Source of the DNA: Sagittula sp. P11
GTDB taxonomy: Bacteria > Pseudomonadota > Alphaproteobacteria > Rhodobacterales > Rhodobacteraceae
Assembly (NCBI RefSeq): GCF_002814095.1
Contig: NZ_CP021914.1
Location: 62,001 to 126,000, forward strand
Direction: 5' to 3'
DNA: 64,000 bases
A model generated the notes under the pieces. That model was not told the origin of the DNA and did no database searches. It saw only the letters and a list, made by a program, of their open reading frames with translations. Numbering within the stretch: the first letter of the stretch is position 1; each line of letters begins with the position of its first letter. Made by a program: the position numbers and the translations under genes. Positions 9,688-18,100 of the stretch are shown here, piece by piece.

Positions 9688-10779
9688 ATGTCACATCGAT
9701 GCACCCTCGCCATCCGTCTCTTGCTGGTGTGCCTCCTGGCCATACCCTCCGCCGTCTTGGCCCAAGAGGATGAAGGGACGGCCCGGCAGGGTGCGCCGCG
9801 TCCCGTCAAGCTGATGACGATCGAGGCAGGCGCCGCGCCCATCGCACGGCAATTCTTCGGACGGGTGCGTGCCCGGTCGACGGTCGACCTCGCGTTTCAG
9901 GTGCCCGGCCAGATCGTCTCGTTCCCGGTGACGGAGGGGACGCCCGTCAAGGAGGGCGCGCTGGTCGCGCAGCTCGACCTTGAGCCCTTCGAGCGTGAAC
10001 TGGAGCGCGCTAGGGTCAATCTCGCCAAGGCCGAACGAGACGCCGAGCGGCTCAGCAGCCTGCAGGGCAATGCCGTCGCCGAGGTGCAGGTGCGCGATGC
10101 CCGGACACAGCTCGACCTGGCGCGGATCGCCGCGCAGGAGGCCGAGAGCCGGCTGGAAGATGCGAGCCTCCACGCCAAGTTCGACGCGCTTGTGGCGCGC
10201 CGCGAAGTGCCGGTCTACACCACGGTGAGTGCCGGCCAGCCGGTCGTCCGGCTGCACGACATGTCCGAGCTGCGCGTCGAGATCGAGGTGCCCGAGGTTC
10301 TGTTCCGCCGCTCCGCCGATTACGCGGCCAGCAGCGTGACCTTCACCGCCAGCTTTCCGGGACAAGACCGCGAATACGCGCTGGCCCTGCGGGAATTCGA
10401 GGCAGAGACCGCCCAGGTGGCGCAGACCTTCACCCTGACGCTGGCCTTTGTCGAAGAGGTGCCGGGCTGGGTGCTGCCCGGCGCTTCCGTCACCGTCAAG
10501 TCGCGGGCCGACCTTGAGGACGAAGGCATGGCCATCCTGCTTCCGGAAACCGCGCTTGTGTTCACGCCCGACCGCTCGGTCGCAGTCATGGTGTTCGAAC
10601 CGGGCGAGCAGGAGGGCAGGGGCACCGTCCGGCAGGTGCCGGTCGAGATCGAGATGCGCGAGGATGCGCGCGTGGCGCTGATCGAGGGGCCCGACACGGG
10701 CACGGAAATCGTGGCGACGGGTGCCTCGCAGCTTGTCGATGGGCAGGCGGTGCGCCGCTACACCGGCTTGGGGAACTGA
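9688..10779 (+). CDS. RND efflux periplasmic adaptor (membrane fusion protein, HlyD/AcrA-like)
   Basis: Periplasmic adaptor of 363 residues that links an inner-membrane RND pump to an outer-membrane channel. Residues 1-25 form a Sec signal peptide ending LAIPSAVLAQ. The biotinyl-lipoyl half-motifs flank a short alpha-helical hairpin (ELERARVNLAKAERDAERL to AAQEAESRLEDASL, about 108-160), then the beta-barrel domain follows. The RND pump gene begins 4 bp after its stop, so the two are one operon. No TolC-type outer-membrane gene accompanies them, so a TolC encoded elsewhere is presumably shared. Substrate unknown. Confidence 0.92.
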   Translation: MSHRCTLAIRLLLVCLLAIPSAVLAQEDEGTARQGAPRPVKLMTIEAGAAPIARQFFGRVRARSTVDLAFQVPGQIVSFPVTEGTPVKEGALVAQLDLEPFERELERARVNLAKAERDAERLSSLQGNAVAEVQVRDARTQLDLARIAAQEAESRLEDASLHAKFDALVARREVPVYTTVSAGQPVVRLHDMSELRVEIEVPEVLFRRSADYAASSVTFTASFPGQDREYALALREFEAETAQVAQTFTLTLAFVEEVPGWVLPGASVTVKSRADLEDEGMAILLPETALVFTPDRSVAVMVFEPGEQEGRGTVRQVPVEIEMREDARVALIEGPDTGTEIVATGASQLVDGQAVRRYTGLGN

Positions 10780-10783
10780 GCCC

Positions 10784-13700
10784 GTGGCTATCGCGCGTTC
10801 CGCAATCGACCGTTCGCTCCTGACATGGCTCCTGATGCTGGGCTGTCTCCTCGGGGGGATCTGGGGCTTTGCCACCATCGGCCGGCTGGAAGACCCGGCC
10901 TTCACCATCAAGAACGCCGTGGTGCTGACCGAGTATCCCGGCGCCTCGGCAGCGGAGGTCGCCCGCGAGGTCTCTGAACAGATCGAGAGCGCGATCCAGC
11001 AGATGGGCGAGGTCAAGACGATCACCTCGTCGAACAAGCCGGGGCTCAGCCGGATCAACGTCGAGATCGAGTCGACCTACTCCGGTGAGGAGCTGCCGCA
11101 GATCTGGGACAAGCTGCGCGCCAAGGTGGCCAGCGCCCGCGGCTCCCTGCCCGAGGGCGCGCGCGAACCCTTTGTCAACGACGGCTTCGGTGATGTCTTC
11201 GGGATCTTCTACGCCGTCACGGCACCCAGTTTCACCGACAAGGAAGTGCACGACATTGCAGATTTCCTGCGGCGTGAACTGCTGGCGGTCGAGGGTGTCG
11301 CCGACGTCACCCTTTCCGGCCTGCCGGAGGAGGCGGTGTTCGTCGAGGTGCAGCCCGCCATCGTCACCAACCTCGGCATCGCGCCCGCCGCCATCGCGCA
11401 GGCCATCGCCAACGCCCAGACCGTCACGCCCGCCGGCAGCGTCGAAAGCGGCGACCTGTCCCTTCGGATCGAGACGCCGGAAGGGTCGGACAGCGTCGAG
11501 GCGATCCAGAACCTCACCATTGGCGTCAACGGCGAGATCGTCGACCTGACCGACTTCGCCATCGTCAGCCGGGAGCGGGTCGACGATCCGTCGATGATCA
11601 TCCGGCACAACGGACAGGAAGCCTTTACCATCGGTATCGCGGGCAAGGAGGGGCTGAACATCGTCGACGTGGGCGCGCGGGTCGATGCGCGGCTGGATGA
11701 GCTGCGCGCGGACATCCCGCTGGGGGTCGAACTCAACCCGATCTACAAGCAGCACGACGTCGTCGACGAGGCATCGAACGCCTTCCTTCTGAACCTCGCC
11801 ATGTCGGTCGCGATCGTTGTGATCGTTCTGGCCCTCGCCATGGGCTGGCGCGCGGCGCTGGTGGTCGGGGCGACGCTTCTGCTGACGGTGGTGGGCACGA
11901 TCTTCTTCATGGCGGTCTTCGGGATCGAGATGGAGCGGATCTCGCTCGGGGCGCTCATCATCGCCATGGGGATGCTGGTCGACAACGCCATCGTCGTCGC
12001 CGAGGGGATGCAGGGCGACATGCAGCAAGGGAAAAGCTCGCGCGATGCGGCTGAGGACGTCGCATCGAAGACGCAGATCCCGCTTCTTGGGGCGACCGTG
12101 ATCGGCATCATGGCCTTTGCCGGAATCGGGCTCAGCCCCGATGCGACCGGCGAATTCCTGTTCTCGCTCTTCGCGGTGATCGGCATTTCGCTTCTGCTGT
12201 CCTGGGTGCTCGCGATCACGGCGACGCCTCTTCTGGCGCACTACATCTTCAAGCGCGGCGATGGCGAAGGGGGAGGCGCCTACGACGGCCCGGTCTTTCG
12301 GGCATATGCTGCCGTCTTGCGCGGCGCGATCCGGGCGCGCTGGCTGGTGGTGGTTACATTGCTGGTTCTGACGGCCGGCTGCTACTGGGGGTTCGGACAG
12401 GTCAAGCAGCAGTTCTTCCCCGACAGCAACACGCCGCTGTTCTACGTGCACTACAAGTTGCCGCAGGGCACCGACATCTCCGCCACGTCGCGCGACATGG
12501 CGTTGGTCGAGGATTGGCTGTTGCAACGCGACGAAGTCGTCTCGGTCTCGACATTCGTGGGCGGCGGTGCCTCGCGCTTCATGCTGACCTATGCGCCGGA
12601 AGAGCAGTTGCCGACCTATGGCCACCTGATCATCCGGACCGCCACGCTCGAAGAGATACCGCCGTTGAGGGACGCGCTGGAGACGTTCGGGCGCGAAACC
12701 CTGTCCGGGGGCGAGTTCCGCACCGAGCGGCTGGCCTTTGGTCCCGGTGGCGGCGCGCCCGTCGCGGTGCGGTTCTCCGGCCCCGATCCCGACGTGCTGC
12801 GGGCCCTTGCGGTGGAGGCCGAGACAGTCATGCGCGAGGCCAGCGACCAGACCCAAGACCTGCGCACCGACTGGCGGGAGCGCGAGCTTGTCATCGCGCC
12901 GCGCTACAGCGAAGGCCGGGCCCAGACTGCCGGGGTCACGCGCGAGGACGTGGCCGCCACGATGAAGCTGGCGACGGAGGGAGACCGCGCAGGCACCTTC
13001 CGCGAAGGCAGCCGTCTGATCCCGATCATTGTGCGTCAGCTGGGGGCCGGTGCCGAAGGTGGCGAACATCTTGTGGATCAGCCGGTCTACAGCTCTGCTG
13101 CGCAGCAGTTCATTCCGCTCGAACAGCTGATCGACGGTCTTGACTACGAGGTGCACGACACGCTCATCCACCGCCGAGACCGGCTGCCCACGATCACCGT
13201 CATGGCGGGGGTGCCCGCGGGCGTGAACGCCGACAAGGTGTTCCGGCAGGTGCGCGGTCCCATCGAGGCAATCCCCTTGCCCGAAGGCTACTCGCGCGAG
13301 TGGGGTGGCGAATACGAAAGCTCGACCGAGGCGCAGGAAAGTCTCGGCCGCCAGCTTCCGGTGTCGCTTCTGATCATGGTGCTGATCTCGATCCTGCTGT
13401 TCGGCGCCGTGCGTCAGCCGCTGATCGTCTGGCTGCTCGTGCCGATGTCGGTGAACGGCGTGGCACTGGGGCTGCTGGGGACGGGGCTGCCGTTCTCGTT
13501 CACCGCGCTTCTGGGCCTGCTGAGCCTGTCGGGCATGCTCATCAAGAACGGCATCGTGCTGGTGGAGGAGATCGACCTGACCCGCGCAGAGGGCGTGCCG
13601 TTCGAGCGCGCGATCGTGGAGGCCTCAACCTCGCGTCTGCGCCCCGTCGTTCTTGCGGCGGCGACCACGATCTTGGGGATGCTGCCGCTGCTCTGGGACG

Positions 13701-13849
13701 CGTTCTTCGCGTCGATGGCGGTGACGATCATGGCGGGGCTCGGCTTTGCGTCGGTACTGACACTCATCGCGGCGCCGGTGTTCTACTACCTTTTCTTCCC
13801 CGGGGAGCACGCGTCTTCAAAGGAAGGGGAGGATGCGCGGCCCGCCTGA
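10784..13849 (+). CDS. RND efflux pump permease (AcrB/HAE-like)
   Basis: Inner-membrane proton-driven exporter. Start chosen at GTG 10784 (first residues MAIARSAIDRS), 4 bp after the adaptor stop; the frame is open further upstream to 10721 but that part overlaps the adaptor gene and lacks family sequence. This gives 1021 residues, the usual RND length, with a first helix at about 12-30, two large periplasmic loops and twelve membrane segments in two halves. The proton-relay helix reads GMLVDNAIVVAEGM. It has one Asp-Asn where AcrB has Asp-Asp, as in many proteobacterial multidrug or metal-tolerant RND relatives. Substrate not predictable. Confidence 0.93.
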   Translation: MAIARSAIDRSLLTWLLMLGCLLGGIWGFATIGRLEDPAFTIKNAVVLTEYPGASAAEVAREVSEQIESAIQQMGEVKTITSSNKPGLSRINVEIESTYSGEELPQIWDKLRAKVASARGSLPEGAREPFVNDGFGDVFGIFYAVTAPSFTDKEVHDIADFLRRELLAVEGVADVTLSGLPEEAVFVEVQPAIVTNLGIAPAAIAQAIANAQTVTPAGSVESGDLSLRIETPEGSDSVEAIQNLTIGVNGEIVDLTDFAIVSRERVDDPSMIIRHNGQEAFTIGIAGKEGLNIVDVGARVDARLDELRADIPLGVELNPIYKQHDVVDEASNAFLLNLAMSVAIVVIVLALAMGWRAALVVGATLLLTVVGTIFFMAVFGIEMERISLGALIIAMGMLVDNAIVVAEGMQGDMQQGKSSRDAAEDVASKTQIPLLGATVIGIMAFAGIGLSPDATGEFLFSLFAVIGISLLLSWVLAITATPLLAHYIFKRGDGEGGGAYDGPVFRAYAAVLRGAIRARWLVVVTLLVLTAGCYWGFGQVKQQFFPDSNTPLFYVHYKLPQGTDISATSRDMALVEDWLLQRDEVVSVSTFVGGGASRFMLTYAPEEQLPTYGHLIIRTATLEEIPPLRDALETFGRETLSGGEFRTERLAFGPGGGAPVAVRFSGPDPDVLRALAVEAETVMREASDQTQDLRTDWRERELVIAPRYSEGRAQTAGVTREDVAATMKLATEGDRAGTFREGSRLIPIIVRQLGAGAEGGEHLVDQPVYSSAAQQFIPLEQLIDGLDYEVHDTLIHRRDRLPTITVMAGVPAGVNADKVFRQVRGPIEAIPLPEGYSREWGGEYESSTEAQESLGRQLPVSLLIMVLISILLFGAVRQPLIVWLLVPMSVNGVALGLLGTGLPFSFTALLGLLSLSGMLIKNGIVLVEEIDLTRAEGVPFERAIVEASTSRLRPVVLAAATTILGMLPLLWDAFFASMAVTIMAGLGFASVLTLIAAPVFYYLFFPGEHASSKEGEDARPA

Positions 13850-13878
13850 GGTGCGGGGGTGTTTGTCTGGTCATGACG

Positions 13879-13919
13879 GCGCGGTTCCATCGTCCCCGTC
13901 CTGGACCTTGGGACCGCGC
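13879..13919 (+). terminator. Possible terminator after the RND operon
   Basis: Arms GCGCGGTTCC and GGGACCGCGC pair over 10 bp with one G-T wobble and a 21-nt loop, starting 30 bp after the pump stop codon. Only a short TTT follows, so this is a weak intrinsic terminator at best. Confidence 0.4.
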
Positions 13920-14044
13920 TTTCGTAACTGATCAGAAGTTGCCCGATTGCGCTTTGTATTAACCCAATCCCCGCATGGACGGTCGATTTGCGCCATGGCC
14001 AGCAAACAGCAACGCATGGTTCCCGTCCATTGCCCGCGCCAAGC

Positions 14045-14542
14045 TTAGATCCGCGAAAGCCTGTCCTCGTCGTCCACGACCTTCAGCGCACAATCTGGGC
14101 CGGTCCAGCGCCATAGCACGATGTTGAAGTCGGTTGCAGCAGCGCCCTTCGCGAAGCTTCGGATCAGGAGCCCCGCAAATCCGTCGTCGATCAGGTGGCG
14201 GGCAAAATCCTGGGTCGGGACATCCTGTCCTTCGATCATCCGGATGCGCCAGCCGGGATCGGCGAGGTCGCTCTCCGTCACGCCGCGCCGGGCAAGGGCG
14301 GCTCCGTCGCGGGTGTCGAAGACCGGACCGAGGTCCGCTTCGTAGGACACCAGGATTGTGGGTTGCAGGCTGCCGACCTGATTGGCTTCCCGGAGGGCGG
14401 TGGTGGGTTCGAGTGTGGTATAGAGCGCTGGTGTGCCCTTCGCGTTGAAACGTCCGCCGTAAAGCTCCGCGCCACGGCCCGACAGCGGTTCGCGCGCGTA
14501 AACGGGGTTCAGGGCGCGGTAGAGCGGTCCGGTGTAATGCAC
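14045..14542 (-). CDS. RES-domain toxin of a type II toxin-antitoxin pair
   Basis: RES proteins degrade or transfer the ADP-ribose of NAD and arrest growth when free. The conserved set is visible: Arg in LYRALNP, GGRFNAKGTPALYT, Glu in LREAN, and Ser in the late LLIRSFAKG segment. The start is taken as GTG 14542 (first residues MHYTGPLYRALNP, 165 aa), 13 bp past the antitoxin stop. The open frame continues to 14683 but that part lies inside the antitoxin gene. It is partnered with the upstream Xre/MbcA-type gene in the usual antitoxin-first order. Confidence 0.88.
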   Translation of the reverse strand: MHYTGPLYRALNPVYAREPLSGRGAELYGGRFNAKGTPALYTTLEPTTALREANQVGSLQPTILVSYEADLGPVFDTRDGAALARRGVTESDLADPGWRIRMIEGQDVPTQDFARHLIDDGFAGLLIRSFAKGAAATDFNIVLWRWTGPDCALKVVDDEDRLSRI

Positions 14543-14555
14543 GGCTGTCAGTGGG

Positions 14556-14906
14556 TCAGGCGAAGACGCCGGCGTCGACCGCGTCGATGTAATCGAGGAC
14601 CTGCTGCGCCTTGCCGTCCCGCACGAGTTGCATCGCGGTGCGGCCATCGAAGCCGGGCAGGGGCTCCGAACGGTACCAGGCATAGGCCATAAGTTCCGAA
14701 CCGAAGCGCGGTTCGACCTTGTTCAGCACCTCCACGAGTTCACGCAGGCGCCGCTGGGTCTTGTCCGAGTTGATGCGGGTGCGCCGTTGCAGCGCATCCT
14801 TGCCAAGACCCACCGTCACGGCGATCTCTTCGGCAGAGGTCCGCAACGCCGCCGCAATCTTGCGGGGCTCGAACTGTCCTCCTTCGGCGAAGTTGGCGAG
14901 GTGCAT
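14556..14906 (-). CDS. Xre/MbcA/ParS-type antitoxin with toxin-binding domain
   Basis: Antitoxin of 116 residues that should neutralise the RES toxin and repress its own promoter. The N-terminal half has a helix-turn-helix-like segment (IAAALRTSAEEIAVTVGLGKDAL). The C-terminal half carries the toxin-binding signature ending PLPGFDGRTAMQLVRDGKA and DYIDAVDAGVFA. ATG 14906 is chosen over 14948 because GGAGG lies 9 nt before it and nothing comparable precedes 14948. The AT-rich segment at 14925-14950 is the likely autoregulated promoter. Confidence 0.88.
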   Translation of the reverse strand: MHLANFAEGGQFEPRKIAAALRTSAEEIAVTVGLGKDALQRRTRINSDKTQRRLRELVEVLNKVEPRFGSELMAYAWYRSEPLPGFDGRTAMQLVRDGKAQQVLDYIDAVDAGVFA

Positions 14907-15476
14907 GGTCAGGCCTCCATCGGTGATAATAACAGGATATAGCGTCAATATGGCCGAAGCGCAAGCGTCAGGGCCGTCTTACGCATTCTTCAAACCCTTG
15001 CGCTCGGAAAGAGGCGCTCTTGCCTTCGCCTCCTCAAGAGCTTTCGAATGATGGTGTCCGGTTTCGCCGCTTTTACCCGCGTTGGTCGCATTTGACCGGC
15101 GTGCTCCGTTGCTGTCGCCCAGCCGGGCCATCATCCGAGCGAAGAAGCCTTTCACACTCCATCGCTTTCAGCAGCCGTTCAGCGCATTGTGCGGGCCATA
15201 TGCAGCAGGCGCGTGGCATCAGCGAAGGCCATTGCGATTGATGAAGATTATTCCGCTCAGCACGCGCGTCCGCTCGGCGCCCGCGGTGCGACTTCGGCCC
15301 AAACACGGGTAAACGTGCCACCTTCATGTCGGTGAGCCAAAAGAGATCGCGTCTGTCACAGCTCCGTTTTCGGAGCCGTGACCTAAAAAGTGCGATTGAA
15401 ATCAATGCACGTCACCCCAGCGGAAAGCAACGCTTCGCGGGACAAGCACGACAAGATCTCTGCGCCTTTACCGGTA
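14907..15476. other. Intergenic region, no supported gene
   Basis: About 570 bp lie between the antitoxin start and the end of the phosphorylase gene. A minus-strand frame of 110 codons (15073-15405) and a plus-strand frame of 79 codons (15326-15565) are open but show no domain, and the second runs into the phosphorylase gene. The only clear structure is the stem-loop at 15355-15382. The antitoxin promoter must lie at the left end. Confidence 0.45.
15355..15382. repeat. Stable stem-loop downstream of the phosphorylase operon
   Basis: GTCAC-A-GCTCCG pairs with CGGAGC-C-GTGAC around a TTTT loop: 11 base pairs with one A-C mismatch. It lies about 95 bp past the end of the leftward operon, so it may act in termination or in protecting the mRNA 3' end, although no U-run follows directly on that strand. 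Confidence 0.5.
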
Positions 15477-16391
15477 TCAGAAACGATCATATCTCTCTGC
15501 AGGTTGGGGGGCTTGGAGATCATGGCAGCCGCACGAGCTTCGTTGCAGCATCTTTAGCGCCGTAAGCAAGGCGAGTTCCGAAGCGACGCGCGACAGGTTT
15601 GGCAGGACGTCCGCTTGCAGCAATGTGCCGCGATCTCTGTCCATGTAGTCGTTGAAGCCTGCTGTGACGAAAGCGAGGGGTACAAAACACGCGCCGATTT
15701 CGCGGCTCAGCGTGGCCTCGGGCGCAAGCGAATGGTTGATGAGATCCGCCCCCATTGACCGGAAGGCAATCGCTTCGGCCGGCGTTGTCAGGCGCGGCCC
15801 GTAGCAGTGTGCCGCGACCAAACCCTGTTCGATGCCGTGAACGCGACAATGCTTCGGCCAGACCTCGCGGGCCGTCTCTGCCAGCAATCCGGCGCATTCG
15901 GCGCAGATGATCGCCTTTCCGGACGCATCAAAACGCTGGCGTCCGGGAAGCAGGGAATAGGGGGTCTGCGTCAGCTCGATGATATCAGCTGCAATCGCGA
16001 GATCGCCGGGCTGAATGGCTTTGTTGACGGCACCCATGGTCGAGCTCGCGAGCACCTGTCTGACACCTGCCTCCTGAAGGACCCAGAACGCCCTTCGGTG
16101 GCACGCGTGATCGATCTCGTTCCGCGGGTTACCATGGGAATACATGCAGAGTGCGCGATGGGGTGTCCCGTCTGGCGTCACGTCGCCGGAAAACTCGAGC
16201 AGTTTCCAGTTTTCGGAAGGTCCCCAAGGGGTGTCAAAGCCCAAATCGCGCGCAACGACACGGACGCCGTCCATGCCGGTATCCTCGGGGAACGCCAGCC
16301 CCCAGTTCGCAGAGCCGGTGATGAGAGCGAGGCGCACCTGAGGTATGCCAACCGCCATGTGGCTGCCGGCGCTCGGGGATTCATCGTTCAT
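15477..16391 (-). CDS. Nucleoside phosphorylase, MTAP/PNP family
   Basis: Cytoplasmic phosphorylase (304 aa) expected to split a purine nucleoside or 5'-methylthioadenosine into base and sugar-1-phosphate. Family motifs: ALITGSANWGL at the N-terminus (where the family usually has the phosphate-binding Gly-Ser), YSHGNPRNEIDHACHRRAFW, SSTMGAVNKAIQPGDLAIAADIIELT, and NHSLAPEATLSREIGACF with a late Asn-Asp (FNDYMD). ATG 16391 is chosen because AGGAG lies 10 nt upstream and the further frame overlaps the permease gene. It is last in an operon with a polyamine-type importer, so the importer may take up a nucleoside or its breakdown product. The Asn-Leu variation in normally conserved positions leaves substrate open. 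Confidence 0.82.
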   Translation of the reverse strand: MNDESPSAGSHMAVGIPQVRLALITGSANWGLAFPEDTGMDGVRVVARDLGFDTPWGPSENWKLLEFSGDVTPDGTPHRALCMYSHGNPRNEIDHACHRRAFWVLQEAGVRQVLASSTMGAVNKAIQPGDLAIAADIIELTQTPYSLLPGRQRFDASGKAIICAECAGLLAETAREVWPKHCRVHGIEQGLVAAHCYGPRLTTPAEAIAFRSMGADLINHSLAPEATLSREIGACFVPLAFVTAGFNDYMDRDRGTLLQADVLPNLSRVASELALLTALKMLQRSSCGCHDLQAPQPAERYDRF

Positions 16392-16410
16392 CTGAGGGAA
16401 ACTCCTGTCT

Positions 16411-17199
16411 TCAGGTGGCGCGGCGCGCGTTGACGAGCAACACAACGGCGATCACCAGTACGGTCCAGAGGGTGGAAATGGCGGCAATGGTCGGATCGAT
16501 CTGATCGCGCAGCGACAGAAACATCAGCTTGGGCAGCGTGGCGCTGTCGCCTGCGGCAACGAAAATCGAGATCACCGCCTCATCGAGCGAGGTGAGAAAG
16601 GCCATGAGTGCAGCGGTCAGCAGGGTGAAGTTGAGCTGCGGAACCAGGATCCCGGCAATGGCGCGCGCCCATCCGGCCCCGAGGCTTCGCGCGGCGTCCA
16701 CTTGCCCCCAGTCAAACCGCGACACGGCCGGGAACATCACGATCGTGGTGACCGGGATCGCGAGGACGACGTGACCAACAAGAACACCGGTCAGCGTGCC
16801 GATCAGTTTCAGCTTTGCCAGGACAAAGAACAGCCCGATGGCCAGAAGGATGCCGGGTATCACCGAAGGCGAGAGCACATAGGTGTACAAGACGCGGGAC
16901 CTGAACCCGCCAAGACGATTCATCGCGATGCAGGCCGCAAGACTGACGGGGACCGCAACCAAGGCGGTCAGGGTGCCGAGGATCAGCGAGGTCTTGAGCG
17001 CCAGCATCCATGTCGCCGAGCCGAAGAAGCTCTGGTACCAGCGCAACGAAAGCGTGCGCGGCGGAAACTCCAGCAAGTCTGATCCGGAGAACGACAGCGG
17101 CACCACGATCAGGGTGGGAAGGATCAGGAATCCAAGGATCAGCGCGGCAACGACCCACATGACGGTCTTGAACCCACGGTTGTCAAAGGACTCAAGCAT
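16411..17199 (-). CDS. ABC transporter permease, spermidine/putrescine type (PotC-like)
   Basis: Inner-membrane permease (262 aa) with about six membrane segments and the cytoplasmic EAA-like loop containing DAARSLGAGWARAIAGILVPQL. ATG 17199 is preceded by AAGGAG and overlaps the end of the PotB-like gene by 8 bp; longer frames run wholly inside that gene. It forms a heterodimer with the upstream permease. The phosphorylase gene follows after 19 bp. Confidence 0.9.
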   Translation of the reverse strand: MLESFDNRGFKTVMWVVAALILGFLILPTLIVVPLSFSGSDLLEFPPRTLSLRWYQSFFGSATWMLALKTSLILGTLTALVAVPVSLAACIAMNRLGGFRSRVLYTYVLSPSVIPGILLAIGLFFVLAKLKLIGTLTGVLVGHVVLAIPVTTIVMFPAVSRFDWGQVDAARSLGAGWARAIAGILVPQLNFTLLTAALMAFLTSLDEAVISIFVAAGDSATLPKLMFLSLRDQIDPTIAAISTLWTVLVIAVVLLVNARRAT

Positions 17200-18100
17200 G
17201 GCGACGCTCCTTGCGGGACAGCAGATGACGCAGGCACAAGAGCATCGCGGCAGTGAGGGCAACGAGAAGCAACAGCAGGATGCCAAGCGCTGACGCGGCG
17301 CCCCAGTTCTGGAAGGTGGAGAGCGTGCGCTCGATCCGGATCGCGATCGGGTTCACCTGCCCACCGCCAAGGATGGCCGGCGTGATGAAGAACCCGAGCG
17401 TGTAGATGAAGACGATTGTCGCCCCGGACCGGATTCCGCCCGCCGCCAGTGGCAGCACGACGCTGACCAGCGTGCGCGGCAGCGAGGCCCCCATGCTGGC
17501 GCTGGCCCGGATCGTGTTATGGTCGATGTCCCGCAAGGTGGCATAGGTCGGCAGGACAAAGAGCGGCAGCATGAAATGGACCATGCCGATCAGCGTGCCG
17601 GTGAAATTGTAGACCAGCGCCAGCGGCTCGTCGGTCAGGCCGATCCCTTGCAGGCCCTGATTGACGAGCCCATCCCGCCGCAGCAGAACCAGCCAGCCGT
17701 AGGTGCGCACAAGGATCGACGTCCAGAGCGGCAGCATGAGCAGGATCAGCAGGCGATTGGCCAGCTTTTGCGGCGCCGAGGCCAGCGCCAGCGCCAGCGG
17801 CAGGCCCAGGATGAAGCACAGCGCAAGGGTGCCTGCAGAGAGTTCTACCGTGCTCCAGATCGCACGCCAGGTCAGATCGCTGGTGAGCAGGTTTTCCCAG
17901 TTCGCAAGCGTGTAGCTGCCACGCAGGGAAAGAAAGCTTTGCCGCAAGATCCAGAGGATCGGCAGCATCGCGCAAAGGCCGACCAGCACCAGCGCGGGCA
18001 GCGAAAGGGACAGGAAAAAGGCGTTCTCGCGCCGGATATCGCGGCGCAGCCCGGCCGCGACGGTGTCGACGCCGGGAGGAGCAAAATCAGCGTGGGTCAT
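17192..18100 (-). CDS. ABC transporter permease, spermidine/putrescine type (PotB-like)
   Basis: Inner-membrane permease of 302 residues, normal for PotB relatives. A charged N-terminus of about 30 residues precedes the first membrane segment (FFLSLSLPALVLVGLCAMLP). The coupling loop is near DHNTIRASASMGASLPRTLVSVVLPL. The gene overlaps the ATPase gene by 4 bp and the PotC-like gene by 8 bp, so subunits are translated together. Confidence 0.9.
   Translation of the reverse strand: MTHADFAPPGVDTVAAGLRRDIRRENAFFLSLSLPALVLVGLCAMLPILWILRQSFLSLRGSYTLANWENLLTSDLTWRAIWSTVELSAGTLALCFILGLPLALALASAPQKLANRLLILLMLPLWTSILVRTYGWLVLLRRDGLVNQGLQGIGLTDEPLALVYNFTGTLIGMVHFMLPLFVLPTYATLRDIDHNTIRASASMGASLPRTLVSVVLPLAAGGIRSGATIVFIYTLGFFITPAILGGGQVNPIAIRIERTLSTFQNWGAASALGILLLLLVALTAAMLLCLRHLLSRKERRHA

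Noticed and set aside
10721-10783. Longer start for the RND pump gene
   Set aside because: The extra 21 codons lie inside the adaptor gene in another frame and lack the conserved RND N-terminus; GTG 10784 fits family length.
10586-13171. 861-codon minus-strand frame
   Set aside because: Shadow of the RND pump gene, with His/Arg/Asp-rich sequence and no recognisable domain.
9093-13930. Shared words (CCTTGGGAC and CCGCGCTTTCG) near 9100-9125 and 13906-13924
   Set aside because: Short and imperfect, one partly within a hairpin; not enough to call a repeat.
15073-15565. Small frames of 110 and 79 codons near the stem-loop at 15355
   Set aside because: No domain or ribosome-binding site. The plus-strand one runs into the phosphorylase gene, so neither is supported.
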